Assembly: GCA_012799425.1 (NCBI GenBank)
Contig: JAAZLF010000273.1
Location: forward strand, 1-9,441
Direction of reading: 5' to 3'
From: Actinomycetales bacterium
GTDB lineage: Bacteria > Actinomycetota > Actinomycetes > Actinomycetales > Dermabacteraceae
DNA length: 9,441 nt
The notes under the pieces are model-generated. The model was not told where the DNA came from. It saw only the letters and a program-made list of their open reading frames with translations, and did no database searches. Below, one piece after another: positions 1-6,936 of the stretch (within the stretch, counting starts at the first letter, position 1; each line of letters begins with the position of its first letter). A program made the translations under genes and the position numbers.

Positions 1-12
1 GAGGAGCTGGAG

Positions 13-1023
13 ATGTCGCGACCCACGATCAAGGACATCGCCGCCGAGGCCGGAGTGGCGCTTGGCACCGCCTCGCGCGCCCTGTCCGGGAATGGCTCCG
101 TCGCCGCCGGGACCCGCGAGCGGGTGCTCGACGCCGCCGAGCGCCTGAACTACATCCCCAATGCCCAGGCCCGCTCCCTGCGCTCCGAACGCACCGAGAC
201 CATCGGCCTGCTGATACCGGACGTGCGCAACCCCTTCTTCGCCGAGCTCGCCCACGTGGTCGAGCGCGAGGCACGCGCCTCGGGCCTGTCCGTGGTGCTG
301 TGCAGTGCCAACGAGGACCCCGAGCTGATGCGCGAATACATGCTGGTGCTGCGCCGCCAGCGCGTCGACGGCATCATCGTGGCCCCCTTCTCCACCGCCC
401 ACGTCACCCTCCACACCGTCCAGCAGGCCGGGATGCCGCTGGTCTTCGTGGACCGCACCATCCCCGGCATGGACGTGCCCGCCGTCGTCTCCGATACCGG
501 CCCCGCGATCCGCGAGGCCGTCGCGCACCTCGTGGGCGGGGGAGCGCAGCGCCTGGGATTCCTCTCCGGCCCCTCCCAGACCACCACCGGTGTGGAGCGC
601 CTGGCCGAGTTCACCGTCGCGGCCGCCGAGGCGGGCGTCGAGACCGTCATCGAGCACGGCGACTTCCAGGAGGAATCCGGTCGCGCGGGTATGCGCGCCC
701 TGCTCGAGACCGGCGTGGACGCCGTGCTCACCGCCGACTCCCGGATGACGCTCGGCGCCGTGCGGGTCTGCCTCGAAGCCGGGATCACCCCGTCGGCCGA
801 TCTGCCCTTCGTCGGCTTCGACGACATCGCCCCCTTCACCCTCCTGCAGCCGCCCCTGCCGCTGATCTGCCAGGACCTCGAAGGGATGGCCACCACCGCC
901 GTGCAGCTGCTCGAAGCACAGCTGCGCGGCGAGCGCCCCCAGACGGAGCATCGCCTCCCCGCCCACCTCAGACTCACCCCCGCCACCACCATCACGGAAG
1001 CCGAGGTCCCCCACCATGACTGA
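13..1023 (+). CDS. rbsR: LacI-family transcriptional repressor, probable ribose operon regulator
   Basis: This 336-residue protein has the full LacI/GalR layout. An N-terminal helix-turn-helix (about residues 5-26, TIKDIAAEAGV then TASRALSG) is followed by a hinge (about 49-61) and a periplasmic-binding-protein-like sensor domain starting at TIGLLIPD. The sensor keeps NPFF (73-76), DR (147-148) and GFDD (269-272), which in this superfamily line the sugar pocket and resemble RbsB. GAGGAG at 1-6 sits six bases before the ATG and supports the start. The stop overlaps the rbsA start by 8 bases, so the repressor is cotranscribed as the first gene of the ribose operon. That position suggests it represses its own operon and is relieved by ribose or a derivative. 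The ligand is inferred from context. The operator should lie upstream, outside the window. Confidence 0.9.
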   Translation: MSRPTIKDIAAEAGVALGTASRALSGNGSVAAGTRERVLDAAERLNYIPNAQARSLRSERTETIGLLIPDVRNPFFAELAHVVEREARASGLSVVLCSANEDPELMREYMLVLRRQRVDGIIVAPFSTAHVTLHTVQQAGMPLVFVDRTIPGMDVPAVVSDTGPAIREAVAHLVGGGAQRLGFLSGPSQTTTGVERLAEFTVAAAEAGVETVIEHGDFQEESGRAGMRALLETGVDAVLTADSRMTLGAVRVCLEAGITPSADLPFVGFDDIAPFTLLQPPLPLICQDLEGMATTAVQLLEAQLRGERPQTEHRLPAHLRLTPATTITEAEVPHHD

Positions 1024-2569
1024 CGCGCAGCCCGCACTGCTCACCCTCGAGGGGGTGAGCAAGTCCTTCGGCCCGGTCACCGTCATCGACGACGTCACCG
1101 TGCAGGTCCGCGCCGGCGAGGTCGAGGTGCTCCTCGGCGAGAACGGCGCGGGCAAGTCCACGCTGATCAAGATGATGTCCGGCATCTACCAGCCCGACGG
1201 CGGCCGCATCCTCGTCGACGGGAAGCCCGTCCAGCTCCCCGACGTCAAGGCCGCCGAGCGCCACGGCATCGCGACCATCCACCAGGAGCTCAACCTGGTG
1301 CCGCAGCTCAGCGTCGCCGAGAACATCACCCTGGGGCGCACTCCCAAGCGGCTCGGCATGGTCGACCGCAGACAGATGCGCCGCATCGCCCAGGAGGCGC
1401 TGGACCGGATCGGCCTGGACGTCGACCTCGACCAGAGCGTCGGCGAGCTCGGCATCGCCCGCCAGCAGCTGGTCGAGATCGCCAAGGCCCTCTCCCAGGA
1501 CGCCCGCCTGCTGATCCTGGACGAGCCCACCGCGGCGCTGACCGGACGCGAGATCGATGCGCTGTTCCGCGTGGTCCACGACCTGAAGTCCCGCGGCGTG
1601 GGCATGGTCTTCATCTCCCACCACCTCGATGAGATCCCACGGATCGGCGATACCGTCTCGGTGCTGCGCGACGGGAAGTTCATCTCCCAGGTCTCAGCCG
1701 ACACCAGCGAGGACGAGCTCGTCTCCCTCATGGTGGGGCGCGACATCGACGACCAGTTCCCCCGCCGCCGCTCCGAGACCCAGGGCGAGGTGCTGCTCGA
1801 GGTCGAGGGTCTCAGCAGCGCGGGGAAGTTCTCGCAGGTCGACTTCCGCGTCCACGCCGGAGAGGTGCTCGGCATCGCCGGGATCGTGGGGGCCGGACGC
1901 ACGGAGGTGCTGCGCGCCGTGTTCGGCGCCGATCCCTACGACACCGGCACCGTCACCCTCCAGGGCCGGGGCCTGCCCGCAGGGGACGTCGGCCGATCCA
2001 TCGCCCGGGGCCTCGGCCTCGTGCCCGAGGACCGCAAGACCCAGGGCCTGGTGCTGGATGCGGGCGTGGCCGAGAACGCCGGCTACGCGACCCTGCGCTC
2101 CACCGCCACACGGGGCCTGGCCGACCGGCGCGGCCAGCGCGCCCGCGCCGCGAAGGTCACCGAGCAGCTCTCGGTGCGGATGGCCGGGCTCGACCAGCCC
2201 ATCCGCAACCTCTCCGGCGGCAACCAGCAGAAGGTCGTCTTCGCCCGCTGGGTGATGGCCGGCTCCACCGTGCTGCTGCTGGACGAGCCCACCCGCGGCG
2301 TCGACGTCGGCGCGAAGGTCGAGATCTACGAGCTGATCAACGAGATCACCGAGAACGGCGGCGCCGTCGTGATGGTCTCCAGCGAGCTGCCCGAGGTGCT
2401 CGGCATGAGCGACCGCATCCTGGTGATGAGCAACGGCCAGGTCGCCGGGACCCTCGACGCCGACGACGCCACCGAGGACGCCGTGATGAGCCTCGCCGTC
2501 TCCGCCGTCTCCTCCGCAGTCGCTTCCACCGGGGACGACTCCGCCACGCCCACCACCGAGGCGTCCTGA
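1016..2569 (+). CDS. rbsA: Ribose ABC transporter, ATP-binding protein with two nucleotide-binding domains
   Basis: At 517 residues this is the usual length for RbsA/MglA-type sugar ATPases, which hold two ABC domains in one chain and power the permease from the cytoplasmic face. Domain 1 has Walker A GENGAGKST (41-49), Q-loop Q90, Walker B LLILDEP (165-171) and a switch histidine in SHH (H202 or H203). Its signature (around ELGIARQQ, 144-151) lacks the LSGG core. Domain 2 has the family-typical degenerate P-loop GAGRTE (292-297, Arg for Lys), PEDRK (337-341), a canonical signature LSGGNQQ (399-405) and Walker B VLLLDEP (419-425). This asymmetry is known for the family and does not indicate decay. 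About 20 C-terminal residues are rich in Ser, Thr and Ala and look disordered. The start overlaps the rbsR stop, with a weak GAGG at 1003-1006, so translation is probably coupled. Confidence 0.95.
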   Translation: MTDAQPALLTLEGVSKSFGPVTVIDDVTVQVRAGEVEVLLGENGAGKSTLIKMMSGIYQPDGGRILVDGKPVQLPDVKAAERHGIATIHQELNLVPQLSVAENITLGRTPKRLGMVDRRQMRRIAQEALDRIGLDVDLDQSVGELGIARQQLVEIAKALSQDARLLILDEPTAALTGREIDALFRVVHDLKSRGVGMVFISHHLDEIPRIGDTVSVLRDGKFISQVSADTSEDELVSLMVGRDIDDQFPRRRSETQGEVLLEVEGLSSAGKFSQVDFRVHAGEVLGIAGIVGAGRTEVLRAVFGADPYDTGTVTLQGRGLPAGDVGRSIARGLGLVPEDRKTQGLVLDAGVAENAGYATLRSTATRGLADRRGQRARAAKVTEQLSVRMAGLDQPIRNLSGGNQQKVVFARWVMAGSTVLLLDEPTRGVDVGAKVEIYELINEITENGGAVVMVSSELPEVLGMSDRILVMSNGQVAGTLDADDATEDAVMSLAVSAVSSAVASTGDDSATPTTEAS

Positions 2570-2605
2570 CGGGCTCCGCCGCTCGCCTCGACCGCCCCCA
2601 CCTCC

Positions 2606-2613
2606 GAAAGGAG
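2606..2613 (+). promoter_or_regulatory. Shine-Dalgarno site of rbsC inside a small hairpin
   Basis: GAAAGGAG lies eight bases before the rbsC ATG at 2622 and fixes that start. The GGAG (2610-2613) can pair with CTCC (2602-2605) across a GAAA tetraloop, so the site may be partly masked in the mRNA. A second possible partner is GGCTCC at 2572-2577. Confidence 0.75.
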
Positions 2614-2621
2614 CCGCGGCC

Positions 2622-3614
2622 ATGACCGCGACCACCACCTCACCGACCTCACCCCGCGCCCGCAAGGGCCCCACCACCCTGGGTCGCATCGGCCGCTGGG
2701 CCATGAACAACGGCGCCCTGGTGGGCCTGATCCTGCTGTGCATCGGCCTGTTCATCGCCACCCCGGCGTTCCTGACCGTCCCGAACCTCATCAACATCGG
2801 GATCCAGGCGTCCGTCGTCGCGATCCTCGCCTTCGGCATGACCTTCGTGATCGTCACCGCCGGGATCGACCTGTCCGTCGGCTCCGTCGCCGCGCTCGGT
2901 GCCGTGGTCTCCGCCTACTCCTTCGCCTCGCTGAACCTGCCCGGCATCCTCACCCTCGTGATCGGACTGCTGGTCGGCGCCGCCGCCGGCGCCATCTCCG
3001 GGCTCTCGATCGCCTACGGCAAGCTGCCCGCCTTCATCGCCACGCTCGCGATGATGAGCGTGGCCCGCGGCCTGACCCTGGTCATCTCCAACGGCACCCC
3101 CATCACCACCTCGGAATCCGTCTCCTTCATGGGCGGCACCATCGGCTCCTTCCCCGTGCCGATCCTCGCGATGGTGGTCGCCGGGCTGGTGTGCTGGTTC
3201 ATCCTCACCCGCACCGTGCTGGGCCGCTCCATGTACGCGATCGGCGGCAACGAGGAGGCGGCGCGCCTGTCCGGCCTGCCCGTCAAGCGCATCCTCGTGA
3301 TCGTCTACGCCCTCTCTGGTCTCTTCGCCGGCCTCGCCGGCATGGTCCTGGCCGGGCGACTCTCCTCCGCCGGTCCCCAGGCCGGCGTGGGCTACGAGCT
3401 GGACGCCATCGCCGCCGTGGTGATCGGCGGTGCATCGCTGTCCGGCGGCTCCGGACGCGCCACCGGCACCCTCGTCGGCGCGATCCTGCTGGCCGTGATC
3501 CGCAACGGCCTGAACATCCTCAACGTCTCGTCCTTCTGGCAGCAGGTGGTGATCGGCCTGGTCATCGCTCTGGCCGTCGGCTTCGACGTGCTGCGCCGCA
3601 AGACCTCCCGCTGA
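2622..3614 (+). CDS. rbsC: Ribose ABC transporter, permease protein
   Basis: This 330-residue, very hydrophobic protein matches the RbsC/MglC branch of ABC permeases (BPD_transp_2 family), which form the membrane channel as a dimer. A basic, Ser/Thr-rich cytoplasmic tail (about 1-28) precedes several membrane helices. Diagnostic blocks are TAGIDLSVGS (79-88), LPAFIATLAMMS (135-146), the coupling-helix region GRSMYAIGGNEEAARLSG (201-218) and LDAIAAVVIGGASLSGGSG (260-278). It ends in a short positive tail (RRKTSR). The ATG has a strong Shine-Dalgarno site eight bases upstream. Fifty-two bases separate it from rbsA and 50 from rbsB, the only real gaps in this operon. It should assemble with RbsA and receive ribose from RbsB. 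Confidence 0.95.
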   Translation: MTATTTSPTSPRARKGPTTLGRIGRWAMNNGALVGLILLCIGLFIATPAFLTVPNLINIGIQASVVAILAFGMTFVIVTAGIDLSVGSVAALGAVVSAYSFASLNLPGILTLVIGLLVGAAAGAISGLSIAYGKLPAFIATLAMMSVARGLTLVISNGTPITTSESVSFMGGTIGSFPVPILAMVVAGLVCWFILTRTVLGRSMYAIGGNEEAARLSGLPVKRILVIVYALSGLFAGLAGMVLAGRLSSAGPQAGVGYELDAIAAVVIGGASLSGGSGRATGTLVGAILLAVIRNGLNILNVSSFWQQVVIGLVIALAVGFDVLRRKTSR

Positions 3615-3628
3615 ACCGCGGAACACCC

Positions 3629-3646
3629 GGGGAGAACGACCTCCCC
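3629..3646 (+). other. Intercistronic hairpin between rbsC and rbsB
   Basis: GGGGAG (3629-3634) and CTCCCC (3641-3646) form a perfect six-pair GC-rich stem with a six-base loop. The stem lies in the 50-base rbsC-rbsB gap, ending five bases before the rbsB Shine-Dalgarno site. No T-run follows, so a full terminator is unlikely. An mRNA-stabilising or processing role that raises binding-protein output relative to the membrane subunits is a reasonable inference. Confidence 0.5.
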
Positions 3647-3651
3647 ACGAC

Positions 3652-3658
3652 AAAGGAG
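3652..3658 (+). promoter_or_regulatory. Shine-Dalgarno site deciding the rbsB start
   Basis: AAAGGAG lies six bases before the ATG at 3665. It selects this start over in-frame upstream possibilities, because the open frame runs back to 2738 only as an out-of-frame shadow of rbsC. The resulting protein begins directly with a lipoprotein signal peptide. Confidence 0.85.
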
Positions 3659-3664
3659 ATCACC

Positions 3665-4618
3665 ATGATCACCATCACCAAGTCCATGACCAGCCGCCGC
3701 GGCCTGTTCGCGCTCACTGCCGCGGCCGCCGCCGGTGCCACCCTCACCGCCTGCAACCGCGGCGGCGACGGGGAGGGCGCGGGCGAGCGCGTCATGCTCG
3801 CCGTCTCCACCCAGACCAACCCCTTCTTCGTGCAGCTTGTGGAGGGCGCACAGGCCGAGGCCGAGGCCCAGGGCCTCACCCTCGACATCCAGGACGCCTC
3901 CGACGACTCCGCCACCCAGGCCGACCAGCTCGCCAACGCCATCACCCAGGGCATCAGCCTGGTCATCGTCAACCCCACCGACTCCGACGCGGTCGCCACG
4001 TCCGTCGAGTCGCTGAACGATGCGGGCATCCCCGTCATCGCCGTGGACCGCAACGCCACCTCCGGTGAGCTGGCCAGCTTCGTCGCCTCCGACAACGTCG
4101 CCGGCGGCACCCAGGCCGCTGAGGCGCTCGCCGCCGCGATCGGCGAGGAGGGCGAGGTCATCGTGCTGCAGGGCGTGCCAGGCTCCTCCGCCTCGCGCGA
4201 CCGCGGCGAGGGCTTCACCCAGGGCATCGAGCAGTTCGAGGGCATCACCGTCGCCGCCCAGCAGACCGCCAACTTCGACCGCGCCGAGGGCCTGAACGTC
4301 GCCACCAACCTCCTGCAGGCCAACCCCGGCGTGACAGGCATCTTCTGCGAGAACGACGAGATGGCGCTCGGCGCGATCGAGGCGCTCGGCGACCGCGCTG
4401 GCACCGATGTCATCGTGGTCGGGTTCGACGGGACCACCGAGGGCATCGCCGCGGTCGACGCCGGCACCCTGCACGCCACCATCGCGCAGCAGCCCGAGGA
4501 GCTCGGCAAGCAGTCCGTCGCCGAGGCCGTCAAGGTTCTCGCCGGCGAGGCCACCGAGGACGAGGTCTCCGTCGAGGTCGTCACCGTCACCGAGGACAAC
4601 GCGAGCGAGTACCAGTGA
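3665..4618 (+). CDS. rbsB: Ribose-binding lipoprotein of the ABC transporter
   Basis: The protein is 317 residues with a lipoprotein leader. SRRGLF (10-15) resembles a twin-arginine motif, an Ala-rich hydrophobic stretch follows, and lipobox LTAC puts the lipidated cysteine at 30. This anchors it on the outer face of the membrane, as expected for a monoderm. The mature part is a type I periplasmic-binding fold. Recalled from the E. coli RbsB structure, every ribose contact has an equivalent: N52, F54 and F55 (NPFF), D128-R129, R178, F204, N230 (ENDEMALGA), D255 (VGFDG) and Q275 (TIAQ). That makes ribose the confident ligand rather than galactose, xylose or autoinducer-2. It delivers ribose to RbsC. 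The stop overlaps the rbsK GTG by four bases. Confidence 0.95.
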   Translation: MITITKSMTSRRGLFALTAAAAAGATLTACNRGGDGEGAGERVMLAVSTQTNPFFVQLVEGAQAEAEAQGLTLDIQDASDDSATQADQLANAITQGISLVIVNPTDSDAVATSVESLNDAGIPVIAVDRNATSGELASFVASDNVAGGTQAAEALAAAIGEEGEVIVLQGVPGSSASRDRGEGFTQGIEQFEGITVAAQQTANFDRAEGLNVATNLLQANPGVTGIFCENDEMALGAIEALGDRAGTDVIVVGFDGTTEGIAAVDAGTLHATIAQQPEELGKQSVAEAVKVLAGEATEDEVSVEVVTVTEDNASEYQ

Positions 4619-5544
4619 GCTCCCGCGGCGCGATCACCGTGGTCGGCTCGATCAACGTCGACCTCCTCGCCCAGGTGCGCAGGCACCCGCGGCCGGGGGA
4701 GACCCTCCACGGCACCGGCGGGACGATGCTGCCCGGCGGCAAGGGCGCCAACCAGGCCGTCGCCGCAGCTCGGCTGGGCGGGGATGTGCGGATGGTCGGC
4801 GCCGTCGGCACCGACGCACAGGCGCTGGTCGGGCTGGAGGGCCTGCGCGCGGCCGGGGTGGACCTGGCCGGTGTGCGCGAGGTCGACGGGCCGACGGGCC
4901 TGGCCATCGTCACCGTGGCCGAGGACGGCGAGAACTCCATCGTGGTGATCGCGGGGGCCAACGACGCCGTGGACGCCGCCCAGGTGGCCTCCGCGCGGGA
5001 CGTGCTCGCCGCTTCCGCGATCGTGGTGTGCCAGGGCGAGATCCCGCGCGAGGGGATCGAGGCCCTGCCGGACCTGGTCACCGGTCGCTTCCTGCACAAC
5101 CCCGCGCCGGTCATGGAGCTGGATCCCGAGGTGCTGCGCGCCTCCGACCCGTTGGTCGTCAACGAGCACGAGGCCGCTCTGGTCCTCGCTCAGCTGGCCC
5201 CTGCGGCTGCGATCCCCGAGGCGCCGGAGCAGATCGCCGACGCGCTGCGCGCGGCAGGGGTCGCGTCGGTGGTGCTCACCCTCGGCGCCCAGGGATCGCT
5301 CGTCGCCGACGCCGACGGGCTGCACCGGATCCCGGCCGCACCCGTGCAGGCCGTGGACACCACCGGCGCGGGGGACGCGTTCATCGGCGCGCTCGCCGTG
5401 GGTCTCGCCCGCGGGGAGCCCCTGCCCGCCGCGGCCCGCCTCGCTTCCCAGGTGGGAGCGTTCGCAGCGACCGGTCACGGCGCCCAGCCCAGCTACCCGA
5501 GCGCCGAGGACGATCTGCCTCCGCTCGCGGAGGTGAGCGCATGA
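4615..5544 (+). CDS. rbsK: Ribokinase (PfkB family)
   Basis: Ribokinase phosphorylates D-ribose with ATP to D-ribose 5-phosphate, feeding the pentose phosphate pathway. The 309 residues match family length. Visible motifs are the N-terminal GSINVD (11-16), PfkB signature 1 PGGKGANQAVAAARLG (40-55), NEHE (183-186) for metal-phosphate handling, and signature 2 DTTGAGDAFIGAL (248-260) with D254 as the expected catalytic base in the anion-hole GAGD. The GTG start overlaps the rbsB stop (GTGA). It is chosen because it places GSINVD at the usual distance from the N-terminus and no ATG is near. There is no good Shine-Dalgarno site (GAGGA at 4592-4596 is 18 bases away), so translation probably depends on coupling to rbsB. 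Confidence 0.95.
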   Translation: MSSRGAITVVGSINVDLLAQVRRHPRPGETLHGTGGTMLPGGKGANQAVAAARLGGDVRMVGAVGTDAQALVGLEGLRAAGVDLAGVREVDGPTGLAIVTVAEDGENSIVVIAGANDAVDAAQVASARDVLAASAIVVCQGEIPREGIEALPDLVTGRFLHNPAPVMELDPEVLRASDPLVVNEHEAALVLAQLAPAAAIPEAPEQIADALRAAGVASVVLTLGAQGSLVADADGLHRIPAAPVQAVDTTGAGDAFIGALAVGLARGEPLPAAARLASQVGAFAATGHGAQPSYPSAEDDLPPLAEVSA

Positions 5545-5924
5545 AGCGCGGCGGGATCCTTCACCCGGAGCTGTCCGCGCACCTGGCCCGCCTGGGCCAC
5601 ACCGACACCTTCGTGATCGGCGACGCGGGTCTGCCCGTGCCGCCCGGGGTGGCGCGCGTGGACCTCGCCGTGAGCCTCGGAGTGCCCGGTTTCGCGGAGG
5701 TGCTCGACGCGGTGCTCGCCGAGGTCGAGACGGAGGGAGCGGTCATCGCCGGCGAAGCGGCGGGCTCCCCGGCCGGAGCGATGCTCTCTGCCCGGCTGCC
5801 CGGCGCCGAGGCGGTGCCGCACGAGGAGTTCAAGCAGCTGACCGGCGAGGCACGATTCGTGGTGCGCACGGGGGAGACCACCCCCTACGCGAACGTGATC
5901 CTGCGGTGCGGAGTGCCGTTCTGA
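5541..5924 (+). CDS. rbsD: D-ribose pyranase
   Basis: RbsD interconverts beta-pyranose and furanose forms of ribose, supplying the furanose that ribokinase uses. The 127 residues are slightly shorter than the E. coli protein. The N-terminal block RLGHTDTFVIGDAGLPVP (17-34) is nearly identical to the family consensus and holds catalytic His20 and Asp28. The C-terminal block EEFKQLTGEARFVVRTGE then PYANVILRCGV is also diagnostic. The ATG overlaps the rbsK stop (ATGA), with a strong GGAGGT at 5529-5534, six bases upstream. A longer open frame covering it begins inside rbsK at 4407 but is only a high-GC artefact upstream of this ATG. In E. coli rbsD is first in the operon; here it is last. Confidence 0.95.
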   Translation: MKRGGILHPELSAHLARLGHTDTFVIGDAGLPVPPGVARVDLAVSLGVPGFAEVLDAVLAEVETEGAVIAGEAAGSPAGAMLSARLPGAEAVPHEEFKQLTGEARFVVRTGETTPYANVILRCGVPF

Positions 5925-5941
5925 GAGCGTGGGGCGGCGCA

Positions 5942-5960
5942 GGCTCGTAGGGGGCGAGCC
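5942..5960. terminator. Candidate terminator hairpin between convergent genes
   Basis: GGCTCG (5942-5947) and CGAGCC (5955-5960) form a perfect six-pair stem with a seven-base loop. It lies in the 42-base gap between the rbsD stop and the end of the minus-strand aldolase gene, where a shared terminator is expected. There is no T-run on either strand, so the call rests on position and symmetry only. Confidence 0.4.
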
Positions 5961-5966
5961 GACCGG

Positions 5967-6797
5967 TCAGCGGGCTGCGCGCGCCTCTCGCAGACCTTCC
6001 GCAGCTGCCTCCAGATACCTGTCGAGCCCGTGCACGATGAACTCGAGATCCGCCCCGCCGGCCACCACGTTCGCTCCGAGCTCCCTGAGGGCGGCAGGGG
6101 CTGACGGGTCGATCCCGGCAGCGATGGCCCGCACCATCTGCCGGTCCCGAGCGCGGCTCAGCACGTCCTCGACGACCTCCAGCAGCTGGGGATCCTCGTG
6201 GTCTCGAGACAGTCCCATCGACAGCGCGAGATCGTTACGGCCGACCAGCACACCGTCGAGCCCCTCGACGTCGAGGATTTCGTCGAGATCAGCGTAGGCC
6301 TCCGCCGTCTCGATCTGGACCAGCAGGGTCACTGACCGGTTGGCCTCCTCCAGATAGCGCTCCTCGTGACGGTGGTAGCCGCCGGCCTGCCGTGGGCCGA
6401 AGCCCCGGCTGCCCTGCGGCGGGTACCTGCATTGATCCACGGCACGCACGACCTCGGCAGCAGAGCGCACTCGGGGCACGATGATCCCATCGGCCCCGCT
6501 GTCCAGTGCAGCCATCATGTGCACAGGGTCGTCGCCGCCCAGCCGAACCAGCGTTCTCGCCCCGCCGGCCCTCGCCGCGATCAGGCTCGTGAGGATGCCC
6601 TGCCTGCCGAGCGCCCCGTGCTCGCCGTCGATCACCAGGAACTCGGCTGTCGAGGATGCCATGGCCTCGACGATCATCGGGTCGCTCGTGCCCGTCCAGG
6701 TGCCCAGCACCATCTCCGCAGTACGCAGGCGGTGGCGGAAGCCTGCATAACTGCTGCTCTGTGGCCGGTTGCTCGGCGGATCGTGCGGAGGGACCAT
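5967..6797 (-). CDS. HpcH/HpaI-family aldolase (2-oxo-acid, pyruvate-type class II)
   Basis: This 276-residue protein resembles HpcH/HpaI and related metal-dependent aldolases, which cleave 4-hydroxy-2-oxo acids to pyruvate (or oxaloacetate) and an aldehyde. By comparison with HpaI, the base histidine is H60 in DGEHGAL, the substrate arginine is R85 (LVRL), and Q161 and E163 (VQIE) with D189 (VGRNDLALSMG) are metal-site residues. YPPQGSRGFGP (125-135) is the conserved active-site loop. All key residues are present, so activity is expected. The N-terminal 20 residues are extra compared with HpaI. The ATG is supported by GGAGA, at 6804-6808 on the minus strand, six bases upstream. It is divergent from a GntR regulator and TctCBA transporter, suggesting it acts on the imported acid or its product. 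The exact substrate cannot be read from the sequence. Confidence 0.85.
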   Translation of the reverse strand: MVPPHDPPSNRPQSSSYAGFRHRLRTAEMVLGTWTGTSDPMIVEAMASSTAEFLVIDGEHGALGRQGILTSLIAARAGGARTLVRLGGDDPVHMMAALDSGADGIIVPRVRSAAEVVRAVDQCRYPPQGSRGFGPRQAGGYHRHEERYLEEANRSVTLLVQIETAEAYADLDEILDVEGLDGVLVGRNDLALSMGLSRDHEDPQLLEVVEDVLSRARDRQMVRAIAAGIDPSAPAALRELGANVVAGGADLEFIVHGLDRYLEAAAEGLREARAAR

Positions 6798-6855
6798 CTG
6801 GTGTCTCCATTCCTGTGCCCGGGAGGGGCTGGCGGGGCAGTGTGACCTGTGCTAC

Positions 6856-6884
6856 GTTCCATGCAGTTTACGGTTAACCGTCAA
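6856..6884 (-). promoter_or_regulatory. Possible promoter of the aldolase gene
   Basis: Read on the minus strand, TTGACG (6884-6879) is a near-consensus -35. It is followed after 17 bases by TGGAAC (6861-6856), a weak -10 with three of six matches. Transcription would start about 50 bases before the aldolase ATG. The -35 and spacer overlap the palindrome at 6866-6885, so a bound regulator would block it. Confidence 0.35.
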
Positions 6885-6885
6885 C
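6866..6885. promoter_or_regulatory. Palindromic operator, candidate GntR/FCD regulator site
   Basis: The core ACGGTTAACCGT (6870-6881) is a perfect 12-base palindrome. Flanking bases extend the symmetry to 20 bases with one mismatched pair (6869/6882). It stands out as AT-containing sequence in a GC-rich region. It sits between the divergent aldolase and regulator genes, 51 bases before the regulator ATG. FadR-subfamily GntR proteins typically bind short GT...AC palindromes of this kind. Confidence 0.65.
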
Positions 6886-6922
6886 GAAGACCAGAGCAGT
6901 TCTTGCCGAGACTGCCCCCGAC

Positions 6923-6930
6923 GAGGAGGA
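6923..6930 (+). promoter_or_regulatory. Shine-Dalgarno site deciding the gntR start
   Basis: GAGGAGGA lies six bases before the ATG at 6937. The same frame is open back to a TTG at 6769, but that extension would cross the palindrome and the aldolase start region and adds Cys-rich, non-family sequence. The ATG at 6937 is therefore preferred. Confidence 0.85.
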
Positions 6931-6936
6931 GCGCGG

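Noticed and set aside
1016..2569. RbsA lacking a canonical first signature and the second P-loop lysine, as if defective
   Set aside because: This complementary degeneracy is the normal state of RbsA/MglA-type ATPases, where one composite site is canonical and the other degenerate.
1694..2857. Minus-strand open frame of 387 residues opposite rbsA and rbsC
   Set aside because: It is a Gly/Val/His-rich antisense shadow with no recognisable domain, overlapping confidently assigned genes.
2738..3664. Upstream extension of the rbsB frame through rbsC
   Set aside because: It is an out-of-frame shadow of rbsC. The ATG at 3665 has an ideal Shine-Dalgarno site and starts a signal peptide.
3562..5478. 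A long minus-strand open frame (638 residues) antisense to rbsB and rbsK
   Set aside because: It is antisense to three clearly recognised genes, has low-complexity Arg/Ser/Ala composition and no motif. This is a normal by-product of very high GC.
4407..5540. Plus-strand open frame continuous with rbsD that would extend it to 505 residues
   Set aside because: The added part is an Arg/Pro/Ala-rich shadow of rbsB and rbsK in another frame. The ATG at 5541 has a strong ribosome site and gives a normal-length RbsD.
6366..6845. Plus-strand open frame of 159 residues opposite the aldolase
   Set aside because: It is antisense to the aldolase, has no domain and would run through the start and leader region of that gene.
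6769..6936. N-terminal extension of the GntR regulator from TTG 6769
   Set aside because: It would cover the operator and overlap the divergent aldolase start. The sequence is Cys-rich and unlike GntR proteins, and the ATG at 6937 has GAGGAGGA in place.
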